Source: Actinomycetota bacterium
Lineage (GTDB): Bacteria > Actinomycetota > Geothermincolia > Geothermincolales > RBG-13-55-18
Direction: 5' to 3'
Assembly (NCBI GenBank): GCA_030019255.1
Contig: JASEFK010000003.1
Location: 18,995-82,994 of the forward strand
Length of the DNA: 64,000 bases
How positions within the stretch are numbered: the first letter of the stretch is position 1; each line of letters begins with the position of its first letter. Under the pieces are notes generated by a model that saw only the letters and a program-made list of their open reading frames with translations, searched no databases and was not told the DNA's origin. Both the position numbers and the translations under genes were made by a program. Below are positions 17,483 through 26,627 of the stretch, one piece after another.

Positions 17483-18221
17483 CGCGATGTTCAGGAACGG
17501 GTACCATGGGGTGGTCGAGCCGAGCGTTCCCTTCCTTAAGGCCTGTGGGATCACCAGGCTGGAGGACGGGCTGGTCGCCTGCGCCGCCGGTTTCACCGCC
17601 GTGGGTTTCGTCTTCGCTGAAAGTCCAAGGCGGGTGGATCCCGTCCGGGCCCGCGAAATCAGCCTGCGCCTTCCCCAGTCCGTGCTGCGCGTAGGGGTCT
17701 TCCTGGACCAGGAGGAGGACGAGGTGCGTGATATAGCCGGGTTCTGCTCCCTGGACCTGGTCCAGCTCCACGGCCGCTCCCTCGGGCTGGCGTCCCGGTT
17801 CGGGGGAAGGGCCGTTCCCTCCCTCCGCCCGCGCACGCCGGAGGACCTGGAGCTCCTCGAGGAGTACCGCGGCGCCTTCGCCGTAATCCTGGATACCTGG
17901 GACCCGGAGCTCCCGGGCGGGACGGGCCGGGTGGGGGACTGGAACCTGGCGGCGGAGGCGGCCCGAAGGGGCCGGGTCATCCTGGCCGGTGGCCTTAACC
18001 CCGAGAACGTGGCCCGGGCCGTGGCTTGTGTGCGCCCCTTCGGGGTGGACGTGTCCAGCGGGGTGGAGATCTCACCCGGAATCAAGGATCCCGCCCGCCT
18101 GCGCGACTTTACGAGCGCTGCAAGGAAGGCCTTTGCCCGGGAAAAGAGAAAGATAGACTCCAGGAGCACAAGGCAGGTCATGGGCCATATGCCGGAGACG
18201 GGTCAACCCTCACCGGGATAA
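17472..18221 (+). CDS. trpF: Phosphoribosylanthranilate isomerase
   Basis: TrpF performs the Amadori isomerisation before TrpC. Catalytic Cys is in ACGITRLED near residue 25 and the Asp in VILDTWD; QLHG, LAGGLNPENV and VDVSSGVE are also conserved. The opening of the barrel (VEPSVPFLKACGIT) is slightly divergent from the usual VKICGIT. The protein is 249 residues, with about 30 extra charged residues at the C terminus that run into a repeated segment and may be a post-domain extension. The start overlaps trpC by 11 bases. Confidence 0.92.
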   Translation: MRDDAMFRNGYHGVVEPSVPFLKACGITRLEDGLVACAAGFTAVGFVFAESPRRVDPVRAREISLRLPQSVLRVGVFLDQEEDEVRDIAGFCSLDLVQLHGRSLGLASRFGGRAVPSLRPRTPEDLELLEEYRGAFAVILDTWDPELPGGTGRVGDWNLAAEAARRGRVILAGGLNPENVARAVACVRPFGVDVSSGVEISPGIKDPARLRDFTSAARKAFAREKRKIDSRSTRQVMGHMPETGQPSPG

Positions 18222-18315
18222 GGAGCAAGCCCCGGGAGTTCGAGGAGTGCCACAAGGAAAATCGATAATGCAGGCAGGGCAACCCTCACGGGATAAGAAG
18301 CATGTCCCGGGAGCG
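18200..18315 (+). repeat. Imperfect direct repeat at the trpF end and in the trpF-trpB gap
   Basis: Two copies of about 38 bases, at 18200-18238 and 18276-18314, share CAACCCTCACSGGATAAG, then AGCA and CCCGGGAG. The first copy codes for the last trpF residues and its stop. The remaining gap to trpB (to 18595) holds no recognised gene, promoter or terminator. Confidence 0.65.
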
Positions 18316-18595
18316 GATGACTCTTGGTCATTGGGTCGCAAGGGAAATAGGCCGGCTGCAAGCGAGGAGAGCTGGAAATGGTGATTCTTAGGGATCCTGC
18401 GACGTGGAGGGAAGTCGCCGGTAAGAAGCGGGTTCCGACCGTCTCCCCTCCCTCGTCCTGCCGCCGAACATCCGCCATGCTTGCGGGGACCGGGCACGGC
18501 CAGCGCGGAACCAAGCCCAGGCGCGCAAAAAACCGCGCCGGACGCCGACCCGAGAGGTCCGGTCTCCGCGCGGTAAACCTGAAGGAGGTGTACCC

Positions 18596-19858
18596 ATGAC
18601 CGCCGGATGGGATGCACAATCCGAATCCGTGGCCCCAAAGGGCCGTTTCGGAAGGTTCGGGGGACGCTTCATCCCTGAGACGCTCATCGCCCCGCTGGAA
18701 GAACTGGAAAAAGCCTACCAGGAAGCCAGGGAGGATCCCTCTTTCCGCAAGGAGCTGGATGCCTACCTCCGCGATTACGCCGGGAGGCCCACTCCTCTTT
18801 ACCGGGCGGAGCGCCTGAGCCGGGAGCTGGGAGGGGCGACCATTTTCCTCAAGCGGGAGGACCTCTGCCATACCGGATCCCACAAGATAAACAACACCCT
18901 GGGGCAGTGCCTGCTGGCCAGGCGCATGGGCAAGCGCCGGGTCATAGCCGAGACGGGAGCCGGCCAGCATGGGGTAGCCACGGCCACCGCCGCCGCCCTC
19001 CTGGGCCTGGAATGCGACGTGTACATGGGCGAGGTGGACATGGATCGCCAGGCCCTCAACGTCTTCCGCATGGAGCTCCTGGGCGCCCGGGTGATACCGG
19101 TGCGCTGCGGCTCGCGCACCCTCAAGGATGCGGTGAACGAGGCCTTGCGGGACTGGGTGGCCAGCGTGGATTACACCCATTACTGCCTGGGCTCGGTGGT
19201 GGGGCCCCATCCCTTCCCCACCCTGGTGCGCGATCTGCAATCGGTCATCGGTCGCGAGGCCCGGAGCCAGCACCTGGAAAAGACGGGGCGCCTGCCTGAC
19301 TGCCTGGTGGCCTGCGTGGGAGGCGGGAGCAACTCCATTGGGCTTTTCCACCCCTTCCTGGACACCGACGTGCGCATGGTGGGAGTGGAAGCCGGAGGCG
19401 TGGGCGAAGGACCCGGCGAGCACGGCAGCACCCTGGGGCTGGGCTCGGTGGGAGTTCTGCACGGCGCACGCTCCTACCTGCTGCAGGACGAGGAGGGCCA
19501 GGTACTGGAAACCCATTCCATCTCCGCGGGGCTGGACTACCCGGGGGTGGGGCCGGAACACGCCTACCTCAAGGAGAGCGGGCGGGTGGAGTACGTCCGG
19601 GTGAGCGACGCCGAGGCCCTGGAAGCGGTGGATCTCCTGTGCCGCACGGAGGGCATCCTGCCTGCCCTGGAGAGCGCCCACGCCGTGGCCTACGCCGCCA
19701 AGCTGGCGCGGGAGCTGGGCCCGGGCGCCTCCCTGGTGATCTGCCTCTCCGGGCGGGGAGACAAGGATGTGAACACCCTAATGGCCGTCCGCTCCCGCAG
19801 GAGTGAGGGAAGTTCGCTCTTTGGAGGAAGGTTCGATGGACGGAATGAAGCGCATTGA
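18596..19858 (+). CDS. trpB: Tryptophan synthase beta chain
   Basis: TrpB condenses indole with serine using pyridoxal phosphate. The PLP-binding Lys is in HTGSHKINN near residue 103, with ETGAGQHG and GGGSNSIG (phosphate loop) following. The 420-residue length and [15 protein letters not shown] terminus identify the TrpB1 type, which works in an alpha2-beta2 complex. The ATG at 18596 follows GAAGGAGGTG. The 374-base gap before it is unusual within an otherwise overlapping operon, so an internal promoter is possible. The end overlaps trpA by 23 bases. Confidence 0.97.
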   Translation: MTAGWDAQSESVAPKGRFGRFGGRFIPETLIAPLEELEKAYQEAREDPSFRKELDAYLRDYAGRPTPLYRAERLSRELGGATIFLKREDLCHTGSHKINNTLGQCLLARRMGKRRVIAETGAGQHGVATATAAALLGLECDVYMGEVDMDRQALNVFRMELLGARVIPVRCGSRTLKDAVNEALRDWVASVDYTHYCLGSVVGPHPFPTLVRDLQSVIGREARSQHLEKTGRLPDCLVACVGGGSNSIGLFHPFLDTDVRMVGVEAGGVGEGPGEHGSTLGLGSVGVLHGARSYLLQDEEGQVLETHSISAGLDYPGVGPEHAYLKESGRVEYVRVSDAEALEAVDLLCRTEGILPALESAHAVAYAAKLARELGPGASLVICLSGRGDKDVNTLMAVRSRRSEGSSLFGGRFDGRNEAH

Positions 19859-20636
19859 AGACATGTTCGAAAGAACCAGGGGCCGTGCCGCCCTTATCGG
19901 CTTCACCACGGCCGGTTTCCCCGACCGAAAGACCTCCCTTCGCCTAGCCTCCGTGCTGCTGGAGAACTGCGACGCCCTGGAACTGGGAGTGCCCTTCTCC
20001 GACCCGGTGCTGGACGGCCCGGTGATACAGGAATCGTCCTTCCGGGCCCTGCAAGCAGGGTTCCGCCCTAGCCAGGTCTTCGAGCTGGTCGGTGAATTGA
20101 GGCGGCGCACAGAGAATCCCATCCTGATCATGACTTACTACAATCCGGTGCACCGGCTGGGACACCGGACCTTCGCCGCCGCGGCCGCGGAGGCCGGGGC
20201 GGACGGGGTGCTCATCCCGGACCTGCCCCCTGAAGAGATGGGTGACTGGAGGGAAGCAGCCAATGGACACGGCCTGGCGGTCATCCTATTCGCCTCCATG
20301 ACCACTCCCGACGAGCGCCTACGCATGCTGGGGGAGCTAACCCAGGGATTCCTTTACTGCTTCGCGGTCAAGGGGACCACCGGCCTGCGGGATAGCCTGT
20401 CACGGGAGCTGGCGCCTTTCCTGGAGAGGGTGCGCCGCTTCTGTTCCAGGCCCATCGCCGCCGGGCTGGGTGTCTCCAACCCGGAGCAGTGCCGGGAAGT
20501 GGGCAGGTTGGCCGACGGGGTGATCGTGGGAAGCGCCCTGGTCAAGGCGGCCCTGGACGCCGTGAACGCGGGGGAGGACCCGGCTCCTGCGGTATCCTCC
20601 CTGGCCGCCGCCCTCTCCTCGGGGATCAGGTCTTGA
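19836..20636 (+). CDS. trpA: Tryptophan synthase alpha chain
   Basis: TrpA releases indole from indole-3-glycerol phosphate. The catalytic Glu and Asp are in [18 protein letters not shown] near residues 48 and 59, and the DLPPEE and GLGVSNPEQ phosphate-binding segments are present. The ATG at 19836 is 8 bases after GGAGG and inside the trpB end, giving 266 residues. It is the last gene of the trp operon and overlaps the convergent LarA-like gene by 11 bases. Confidence 0.96.
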   Translation: MDGMKRIEDMFERTRGRAALIGFTTAGFPDRKTSLRLASVLLENCDALELGVPFSDPVLDGPVIQESSFRALQAGFRPSQVFELVGELRRRTENPILIMTYYNPVHRLGHRTFAAAAAEAGADGVLIPDLPPEEMGDWREAANGHGLAVILFASMTTPDERLRMLGELTQGFLYCFAVKGTTGLRDSLSRELAPFLERVRRFCSRPIAAGLGVSNPEQCREVGRLADGVIVGSALVKAALDAVNAGEDPAPAVSSLAAALSSGIRS

Positions 20637-21855
20637 AGAATTGCATGGTGCCGTCAGGGATCACCGCCACCGATGCCCGGTCGGGGTATTCCCGCTCCAG
20701 GAGCTGCAGGGTTTCCTCCCAGTCGCGGGTGACAGTGACCGCTTCCATGGGGGCGAAGAGGTCGCACATGGTCCGGTCGGGATAGGCGGTGCAAACGATT
20801 ATCTTTATTCCCGGCGGTGGGGGACCCATCCGCATGTAGAAATCCCCGCCGTACTCCTTCCCGAAGCTGCGGATGAGGTAATGGCATACCTGGCCCTCGG
20901 GCGCGTTGACCACCAGGACGATGACCCCGCGCTGCAGGTTCACGGTCATCATGGACATGAGCATGCAGATGGCCATCTCGTTGTACTTGGCGTAGGCGTT
21001 GGCCACCACGATGTCCTTCCCGGGGGAGGGAGGGGTGCCGTAATGTTCCCGTGCTGCCTCGATCCCGACCGCGTATTCCTCGAGGGGGTCCCCCACGAAG
21101 AGGTCGGTTATCTCGCCGCGTGCGTTGATGAGGGCGTCCACCTTGACCTGCAGGCCGGACATGCGCACCACGTGCTTTATCTCCTCGTACATCACGTTGC
21201 CCTCCGTCCGGCCCAGGCCCATGGTCTCCGGTCCCCGCCGGGAGACCTCGCCGTGCCAGGCCTTGATGGTCTGCACCCCGCTTATGCCAGGCAGGATTAT
21301 CTTCCCCCCTCCGCCGAAGCCCACGTGGACGTGGGGGGTTATGCACCCTATCCCTATCCGCAGGTCACAGTACATGAACTCGCGGTTGATGTACACCGGG
21401 ACACCGGTGGGGCTGTCGCCCAGGTACTCGCAGTTCTCGTAGGGGTTGTGGTTGTAGATGGGAAACTTTTCCACCACCTCCGGGCCCAGCTTCTTGCGGA
21501 AGTCGATGTTGTTCATGGCCCCGTGCATGCCCAGGGCGGGGATGAAGCGGATGTTGGCGTCGGGGATCCCCGCCTCCTCGAGGGGCCGCAATATCCAGGG
21601 CAGAACGCGGCTCACGGGGGTGGGACGGGTGATGTCGTCGAAGACGATGACCACTTCCCGGGCCCCGGAGGCCAGCTCCTCCAGAGGAGGACAGCCTATG
21701 GGTTCGCGGAAGGCGCGTTCCACCCCCGCGTCGTCCAGGGGAGGCTTGCCGAAACCGGGAGGCTCGAGGACCTCCACCTCCCAGCGGTCGGGAAAGTATA
21801 CCTCCAGGGCCTGGTTCCCGTACCACAGCAGGTTGGGAAGGCTGACCCGGCGCAT
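20626..21855 (-). CDS. LarA-like (nickel-dependent lactate racemase family) protein
   Basis: The 409-residue protein has family landmarks: VIVFDDITRPTP near residue 72, a His in PALGMHGAMN, and HVHVGFGGGGKIILPG near residue 182. The last parallels the HxxxGFSGGRK segment of LarA that binds the nickel-pincer nucleotide; the Lys is kept, but GGRK is GGGK. Members racemise or epimerise 2-hydroxy acids, and many are uncharacterised. The cofactor genes larB, larC and larE are not in this window. GGAGGGG precedes the ATG. Confidence 0.8.
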   Translation of the reverse strand: MRRVSLPNLLWYGNQALEVYFPDRWEVEVLEPPGFGKPPLDDAGVERAFREPIGCPPLEELASGAREVVIVFDDITRPTPVSRVLPWILRPLEEAGIPDANIRFIPALGMHGAMNNIDFRKKLGPEVVEKFPIYNHNPYENCEYLGDSPTGVPVYINREFMYCDLRIGIGCITPHVHVGFGGGGKIILPGISGVQTIKAWHGEVSRRGPETMGLGRTEGNVMYEEIKHVVRMSGLQVKVDALINARGEITDLFVGDPLEEYAVGIEAAREHYGTPPSPGKDIVVANAYAKYNEMAICMLMSMMTVNLQRGVIVLVVNAPEGQVCHYLIRSFGKEYGGDFYMRMGPPPPGIKIIVCTAYPDRTMCDLFAPMEAVTVTRDWEETLQLLEREYPDRASVAVIPDGTMQFFKT

Positions 21856-22262
21856 ATTCCCCTCCTTCCTCGAGCCGGCCCGTTCTCCCGGGGCCGAAAA
21901 TCACGTCCACGGGCCTGGATTGATTTTACATCACCGGGTCCACCATGCGGGGACCGGGGAAAGGGAGGGCAAGGTGATGCCTGGAGAAGTCAGCGATAAT
22001 ATCCGAGGAAGTAATTCCTTCGAAATCCCGTCGAGGTTTAAAAACCGAAACGATGCGCGAAGGCCTTTTCCCCGGGAGGCTACTAAGAGCAGGGCGGTAA
22101 GCATTCCGGGGGGACGTTGAACCGGTGACCATGTCGTCCGATGGCACCTTCGAGGGAAAGGATTGGAGCTTCTGGGTTGCCCGGGGAGTTGCTTCGAAGT
22201 TCTTGCCGACGTCGGGGTGGGAGGCCTTCCTGGGTTAACGAACGGCGCGGCGTTCAGAAAAA
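21856..22262. other. Intergenic stretch, nothing recognised
   Basis: About 400 bases between the LarA-like gene and a small membrane protein. Short frames show no family resemblance. It should contain the promoter of the LarA-like gene, but no spaced box pair was found. Confidence 0.35.
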
Positions 22263-22601
22263 TCAGGTAGGACCCGGGAGGAATCGGTCCCCGCTATCGG
22301 GCTCCGGCCGGCTTTCCGCCCGCCCGGGCCTAGCCCACTCCTCCTCCATGCTTTCCCTCCGCAGATGATGGTAATCGTAGATGATGGAACCCAGCACAAC
22401 GAAAATCCCGCCCACCACGAAGGCGATGAGCAGGTAAGAGGTGTAGGTCGCGGGCTTGGTGCGGCGGTACTCCAGGGCGATCTGCTCGTTCCCGTGGGCC
22501 ACCGTCTTGTCCCGGTTGGCTATTCCCCAGAACACCGCCGCCAGGAGGAAAAACAGGGCCACCAGGACCACTATCCGTACCGCCAGGTAGAACCGGTTCA
22601 T
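22263..22601 (-). CDS. Small membrane protein with two transmembrane helices, unknown function
   Basis: A 112-residue protein with two hydrophobic helices, at about residues 5-26 (FYLAVRIVVLVALFFLLAAV) and 50-74, separated by a polar loop. The tail is charged and Pro/Arg-rich. No family was recognised. The ATG at 22601 precedes NRFYLAV; a second ATG six codons upstream is equally unsupported, as neither has a clear ribosome binding site. It stands downstream of purH on the same strand but 345 bases away. Confidence 0.55.
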   Translation of the reverse strand: MNRFYLAVRIVVLVALFFLLAAVFWGIANRDKTVAHGNEQIALEYRRTKPATYTSYLLIAFVVGGIFVVLGSIIYDYHHLRRESMEEEWARPGRAESRPEPDSGDRFLPGPT

Positions 22602-22668
22602 AGGCTTATCATATAGCACCCGGGGCCGGAGATGAATGGCAAGCTTGAGATCACCCCTTTCCTCTTGT

Positions 22669-22952
22669 CGAATTTGCTTGTTTTGTCAGGATGATAGGGT
22701 GGTCTGTAAATCTTCTTCAACCCGGAAAGCGCCTACCGAGACGATACAACATCTTGAGATCTTCTCCTCGACGTCCCCGATGCCTTTCGCTTCGAAGAAC
22801 AGGCGTAGCACCATAGTCGTCAGTCGAACGCTCGGGAGATCGCCTCCCTCTCCTTGACGAGATTGCCTGTTTTATCGGGATGACGGGATGATCTCCCGGC
22901 CTCTTCCACCCTGAAAGCGCCTGCTGAAACGTACGGCATCCCGGAATTTCAG
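22669..22952 (+). repeat. Two diverged direct copies of an approximately 95-base sequence
   Basis: Copies near 22669-22766 and 22853-22948 align along their length: TTGWCGARATTGCYTGTTTT, then TCRGGATGAYRGGRTG, then CYGAAAGCGCCTRC. They occupy the gap between purH and the small membrane protein and contain no plausible gene. Confidence 0.65.
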
Positions 22953-22964
22953 CTTCCCACCCTC

Positions 22965-24515
22965 TCAGTGGCGGAAGTGGCGCTTGCCGGTGAGCACCAT
23001 AACCAGGCCTCGTCTTTTCACTTCCTCGAAGATCTCCTGGTCCCGGACCGAGCCTCCCGGCTGGATGAAGGCCTCCACCCCGGCCTCCGCGGCCAGGATA
23101 ACCGAGTCCGGGAAGGGGAAGAAGGCATCCGAGGCCAGCACCGAGCCGCGTGCCCGGTCACCCGCCTTCATCAGCGCCACGCGGGTGGCGTCCACCCGGC
23201 TCATCTGCCCGGCGCCGACTCCCACCGTGGCGCGATCCCGGGCGAGGACGATGGCGTTGGAGCGGACGTGCTTGCACACCTTCCAGGCGAAGATGAGCTC
23301 CTCCCACTGTTCCTCCGTGGGCTCGCGGTCTCCCACCAGGAGCATCTCCTCGCGGGGGTCCTCGCCCCGGTCGTAATCCTGGACCAGGAGCCCTCCCTCC
23401 ACGCGCTTGACGTCCTTGAGCAGGAGGTAGGTCTCCCTCTCCAGGGGGAGCTGCAGGAGCCTGATGTCCTCCTTCCCCCGCAGGATGGAAAGGGCGGCCT
23501 CGGGGAAGGCCGGGGCGATCACCGCCTCCACGAAGGTCTCGTTGACCTGGGCTGCCGTCTCCTCGTCCACGGGACGGTTGAAGGCGATGACGCTCCCGAA
23601 GGCGCTCACCGGGTCGCAGCGGTAAGCCCGGCGGTAGGCCTCGGAGAGCCTCTCGGCCATGGCCACCCCGCAGGGATTGTTGTGCTTGATGATCACCGCC
23701 GCCGGGAGTTCCAGCTCCTTGACCAGGGCCCAGGCGGCGTCGAGGTCCAGGACGTTGTTGAAGGAGAGCTCCTTCCCGTGCAGCTGCTCGGCGAAGACCA
23801 GGGAGGTGGAGGGAGCCCCGATCTCCTGGTAGAGGGCGGCCTTCTGGTGGGGATTCTCCCCGTAGCGGAGGTCGGATTTCTTCTTAAAGACCATGTTCAG
23901 GGTGGCCGGGAACTCCTCGAAGGCCCGGGAGAGGTAGGCGTAGATGGCGGAGTCGTACTCCGCGGTGTGGCGGAAGGCCTCCGCGGCCAGGGCGCGCCGG
24001 GTTTCCAGGGAGATGGCTCCCCCGTTGCGGCGCATCTCCAAAAGGAGGGAGGAGTAGCGCTTGGGGTTGGTGACCACGGCCACGTCGGCGAAGTTCTTGG
24101 CCGCCGCCCGGATGAGGGTCACTCCCCCGATGTCGATCTGCTCCACCGCCTCCTCCAAGGTGGTCTCCGGGCGGGAGATGGTCTCCGCGAAGGGGTAGAG
24201 GTTGACCACCACCAGGTCTATGGGCTTGATGCCCATCTCCTCCATCTCCCGCAGGTGTTCGGGGTCGTCGCGCCGGGCCAGGAGGGCGGCGTGGATGTTG
24301 GGGTGAAGGGTCTTGACCCTTCCCCCGAGCATCTCCGGGAAACCGGTGACCTCGGAGATGGGGGTGACCTCTATCCCCTCCTCCCGCAGCCTAGCCTCCG
24401 TGCCTCCCGTGGAGATGATCTCCACCCCCATGTCCCGGAGTTCCCTGGCCAGGCCCACGATGCCGGCCTTGTTGGAAACGCTTATCAAAGCCCTGCGCAC
24501 GGGTTCCACGCCCAT
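22965..24515 (-). CDS. purH: Bifunctional AICAR formyltransferase / IMP cyclohydrolase
   Basis: PurH catalyses the last two steps to IMP. The 516-residue protein has the N-terminal MGS-like cyclohydrolase domain (ALISVSNKAGIVGLAREL, STGGTEARLREEG, GGRVKTLHPNIHAALLARRD) and the C-terminal transformylase domain (DLRYGENPHQKAALY, the KHNNPCGVA catalytic segment, SDAFFPFPDS, IQPGGSVRDQE). It is the last gene of the pur cluster, 37 bases after purN. Confidence 0.97.
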   Translation of the reverse strand: MGVEPVRRALISVSNKAGIVGLARELRDMGVEIISTGGTEARLREEGIEVTPISEVTGFPEMLGGRVKTLHPNIHAALLARRDDPEHLREMEEMGIKPIDLVVVNLYPFAETISRPETTLEEAVEQIDIGGVTLIRAAAKNFADVAVVTNPKRYSSLLLEMRRNGGAISLETRRALAAEAFRHTAEYDSAIYAYLSRAFEEFPATLNMVFKKKSDLRYGENPHQKAALYQEIGAPSTSLVFAEQLHGKELSFNNVLDLDAAWALVKELELPAAVIIKHNNPCGVAMAERLSEAYRRAYRCDPVSAFGSVIAFNRPVDEETAAQVNETFVEAVIAPAFPEAALSILRGKEDIRLLQLPLERETYLLLKDVKRVEGGLLVQDYDRGEDPREEMLLVGDREPTEEQWEELIFAWKVCKHVRSNAIVLARDRATVGVGAGQMSRVDATRVALMKAGDRARGSVLASDAFFPFPDSVILAAEAGVEAFIQPGGSVRDQEIFEEVKRRGLVMVLTGKRHFRH

Positions 24516-24552
24516 CCCTCCTTAGCCGATACCTTAGAACGACCTGCCGTCC

Positions 24553-25170
24553 TCATGTTTCGTCCAGGATAACCACTCGCCTGCCCTCCACCCTCAGGCG
24601 CCCCTGGCAGAAGAGGCGGATGGCCTTCGGGTAGAGGCGGTATTCCACCTCGTGTATCCTCTGGTGCAGGCTCTCCACGTCGTCGTCCGGAAGCACGGGG
24701 ACCGCCTCCTGGAGGATTATGGGACCGGTGTCCAATCCCTCGTCCACGAAATGGACGGTCACCCCGGTCACCTTGACCCCGTAGGCCAGGGCATCGGCCA
24801 CTCCCGAGGTGCCCGGAAAGGAAGGGAGCAGGGCGGGATGGATGTTCAGGATACGGTTACGGAAGGCCTCCACGAACTCGGGGCTCACCAGCCGCATGTA
24901 ACCGGCCAGGACCACCAGGTCCACCCGGTTTTCCTCCAGGATGCGGACAAGCTCCCGGTCGTAGGAAACCCGGTCGGGAAAGGACCGGGGATCCACGAAG
25001 ACCGTTTGTAGCCCGTGGTTCCTGGCCCGCACCAGCCCGTAGGCGTCCTCGCGGTCGCTGATGACTACGGCTATGCGGGCGGGTATTTCCCCTTCCTCTA
25101 TCCTCCTGGCTATATTTTCCAGGTTGGTCCCGCTCCCGGAGATGAGCACCCCAAGACGGCAGGTCTCCAC
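24553..25170 (-). CDS. purN: Phosphoribosylglycinamide formyltransferase (10-formyl-THF dependent)
   Basis: PurN formylates GAR. The 205-residue protein starts VLISGSGTNLENI and has the catalytic triad: Asn and His in RILNIHPALLPSFPG and Asp in VHFVDEGLDTGPII. It lies between purM and purH on the same strand; the 318-base gap to purM shows no gene. Confidence 0.96.
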   Translation of the reverse strand: METCRLGVLISGSGTNLENIARRIEEGEIPARIAVVISDREDAYGLVRARNHGLQTVFVDPRSFPDRVSYDRELVRILEENRVDLVVLAGYMRLVSPEFVEAFRNRILNIHPALLPSFPGTSGVADALAYGVKVTGVTVHFVDEGLDTGPIILQEAVPVLPDDDVESLHQRIHEVEYRLYPKAIRLFCQGRLRVEGRRVVILDET

Positions 25171-25488
25171 CTTTATTTACCCCCTGTCCTCCATCATCTT
25201 CGCCTTTCTCTACAAGGGTAAGGGTACGTCAACCTTGGCGGCCTCCATCAGGCCTGGAAGCTCGGGCCGTCATTTTCACCTTTCCCCATCAGGGTACGCC
25301 AACAAAGTCCCCGGCCGCCGTGAGTCCCTCTTGACGTCTACCGGTATTCATCGCTCACGCGAATCATAGACCGCCACGGCTTCCTGCATGGACGGTGCGA
25401 CCGCCTTGTCGATCACCGACGCACATACCGGGTTCCTCCGCACCCTACACTGCCCAATGTCGCGAGGGTCGCCCGATTCCCGCGTCTC
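25171..25488. other. purM-purN intergenic gap
   Basis: The 318-base gap shows no gene, convincing promoter or terminator. A GGGTACGYCAAC motif occurs twice, near 25223 and 25293, as a short direct repeat. Confidence 0.4.
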
Positions 25489-26604
25489 TCAGCAGGTGAG
25501 GCAGATACCCCCCGTGCCCTCGCGTATTTCCCCGATGCGAAAGGCCCGGTACTGGGAGAGGCCCAGGAGGTGGACCACCTGGCGGTAGTCGTTGAGGTCC
25601 ACCACCAGCACCATGCCTATCCCCATGTTGAAGGTACGGTACATCTCCACCTCGTCCAGGTCCCCCATCCTGCGGATGATGTTGAAGATGCTGTGGGGAT
25701 GCCAGGAGGAGACGTCGATTACGGCGTCCACGTTGCGGGGAAGCATGCGGGGCACGTTCTCGATGAGCCCTCCCCCCGTGATGTGGGCGATGCCCTTCAC
25801 TTCCACCTCCCGCAGCACCCGCAGGATGCCCGGAGCGTAGATCTCGGTGGGGGTAAGCAGTTCCTCCCCCAGGGTGGAGGACAACCCGCGCAGGCGGTCC
25901 TCCAGGTCGAAGTCGTTGAGCTCGAAGAATATCTTGCGCGCCAGGGAATAGCCGTTGGCGTGCAGTCCTGAGCTCCGCAGGCCCACGATGACATCCCCGG
26001 GCACGATGCGCGAACCGTCGATGATGCGCTTCCGGTCCACCACCCCCACCACGAAACCGGCCAGGTCATACTCGTCCTCCTCCAGGATGCCGGGGTGCTC
26101 CGCGGTTTCCCCGCCTACGAGTGCGCATCCCGCCCGGCGGCAGCCGCGGGCGATGCCGGAAACGATGTCCTTGACCTTCTCCGGAACCACCTTCCCCATG
26201 GCCAGGTAATCCAGCATGAAGAGGGGCTCGGCCCCGCAGGTGACGATGTCGTCCACGCACATGGCCACCAGGTCCAAGCCGATGGTGTCGTGGCGGTCCA
26301 GCATCTGGGCTACCTTGACCTTGGTCCCCACACCGTCCACCGAGGAGACCAGGACCGGCTCTTCCATGCCCTCGAAGCGGGCCCGGAAGAGGGCCCCAAA
26401 GCCGCCCAGCTCGGAGAGGACCTCCGGGCGCAGCGTGGAGGCGACCTCTCCTGCTATGAGCTCCACGGCCTTCTTCCCGGCCTCGATATCCACCCCAGCC
26501 TCCCGGTAGGACAGGGGAGTGCAGGACATCTCTTTCGACTCTCCTGACCCTGGTCCTTCCGACCTTCCTTCTTCGTGCACCATTTCCTCATCTGCCATTT
26601 TCAT
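25489..26604 (-). CDS. purM: Phosphoribosylformylglycinamidine cyclo-ligase (AIR synthetase)
   Basis: PurM closes the imidazole ring using ATP. The core has SYREAGVDIEAGKKAVELI, the VSSVDGVGTKVKVA glycine-rich loop, DDIVTCGAEPLFMLDY, GETAEHPG and HITGGGLIENVPR. From the ATG at 26604 (GGAG 4 bases upstream) the protein is 371 residues, with about 25 acidic residues before the usual N terminus. An in-frame ATG at 26529 gives 346 residues and the standard family start; the choice is open. It follows purF by 23 bases. Confidence 0.95.
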   Translation of the reverse strand: MKMADEEMVHEEGRSEGPGSGESKEMSCTPLSYREAGVDIEAGKKAVELIAGEVASTLRPEVLSELGGFGALFRARFEGMEEPVLVSSVDGVGTKVKVAQMLDRHDTIGLDLVAMCVDDIVTCGAEPLFMLDYLAMGKVVPEKVKDIVSGIARGCRRAGCALVGGETAEHPGILEEDEYDLAGFVVGVVDRKRIIDGSRIVPGDVIVGLRSSGLHANGYSLARKIFFELNDFDLEDRLRGLSSTLGEELLTPTEIYAPGILRVLREVEVKGIAHITGGGLIENVPRMLPRNVDAVIDVSSWHPHSIFNIIRRMGDLDEVEMYRTFNMGIGMVLVVDLNDYRQVVHLLGLSQYRAFRIGEIREGTGGICLTC

Positions 26605-26627
26605 ACAACTCCATGACTCCGGATCCC

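Noticed and set aside
22968..24572. 534-codon open frame antisense to purH
   Set aside because: It is the shadow of a fully motif-supported purH.
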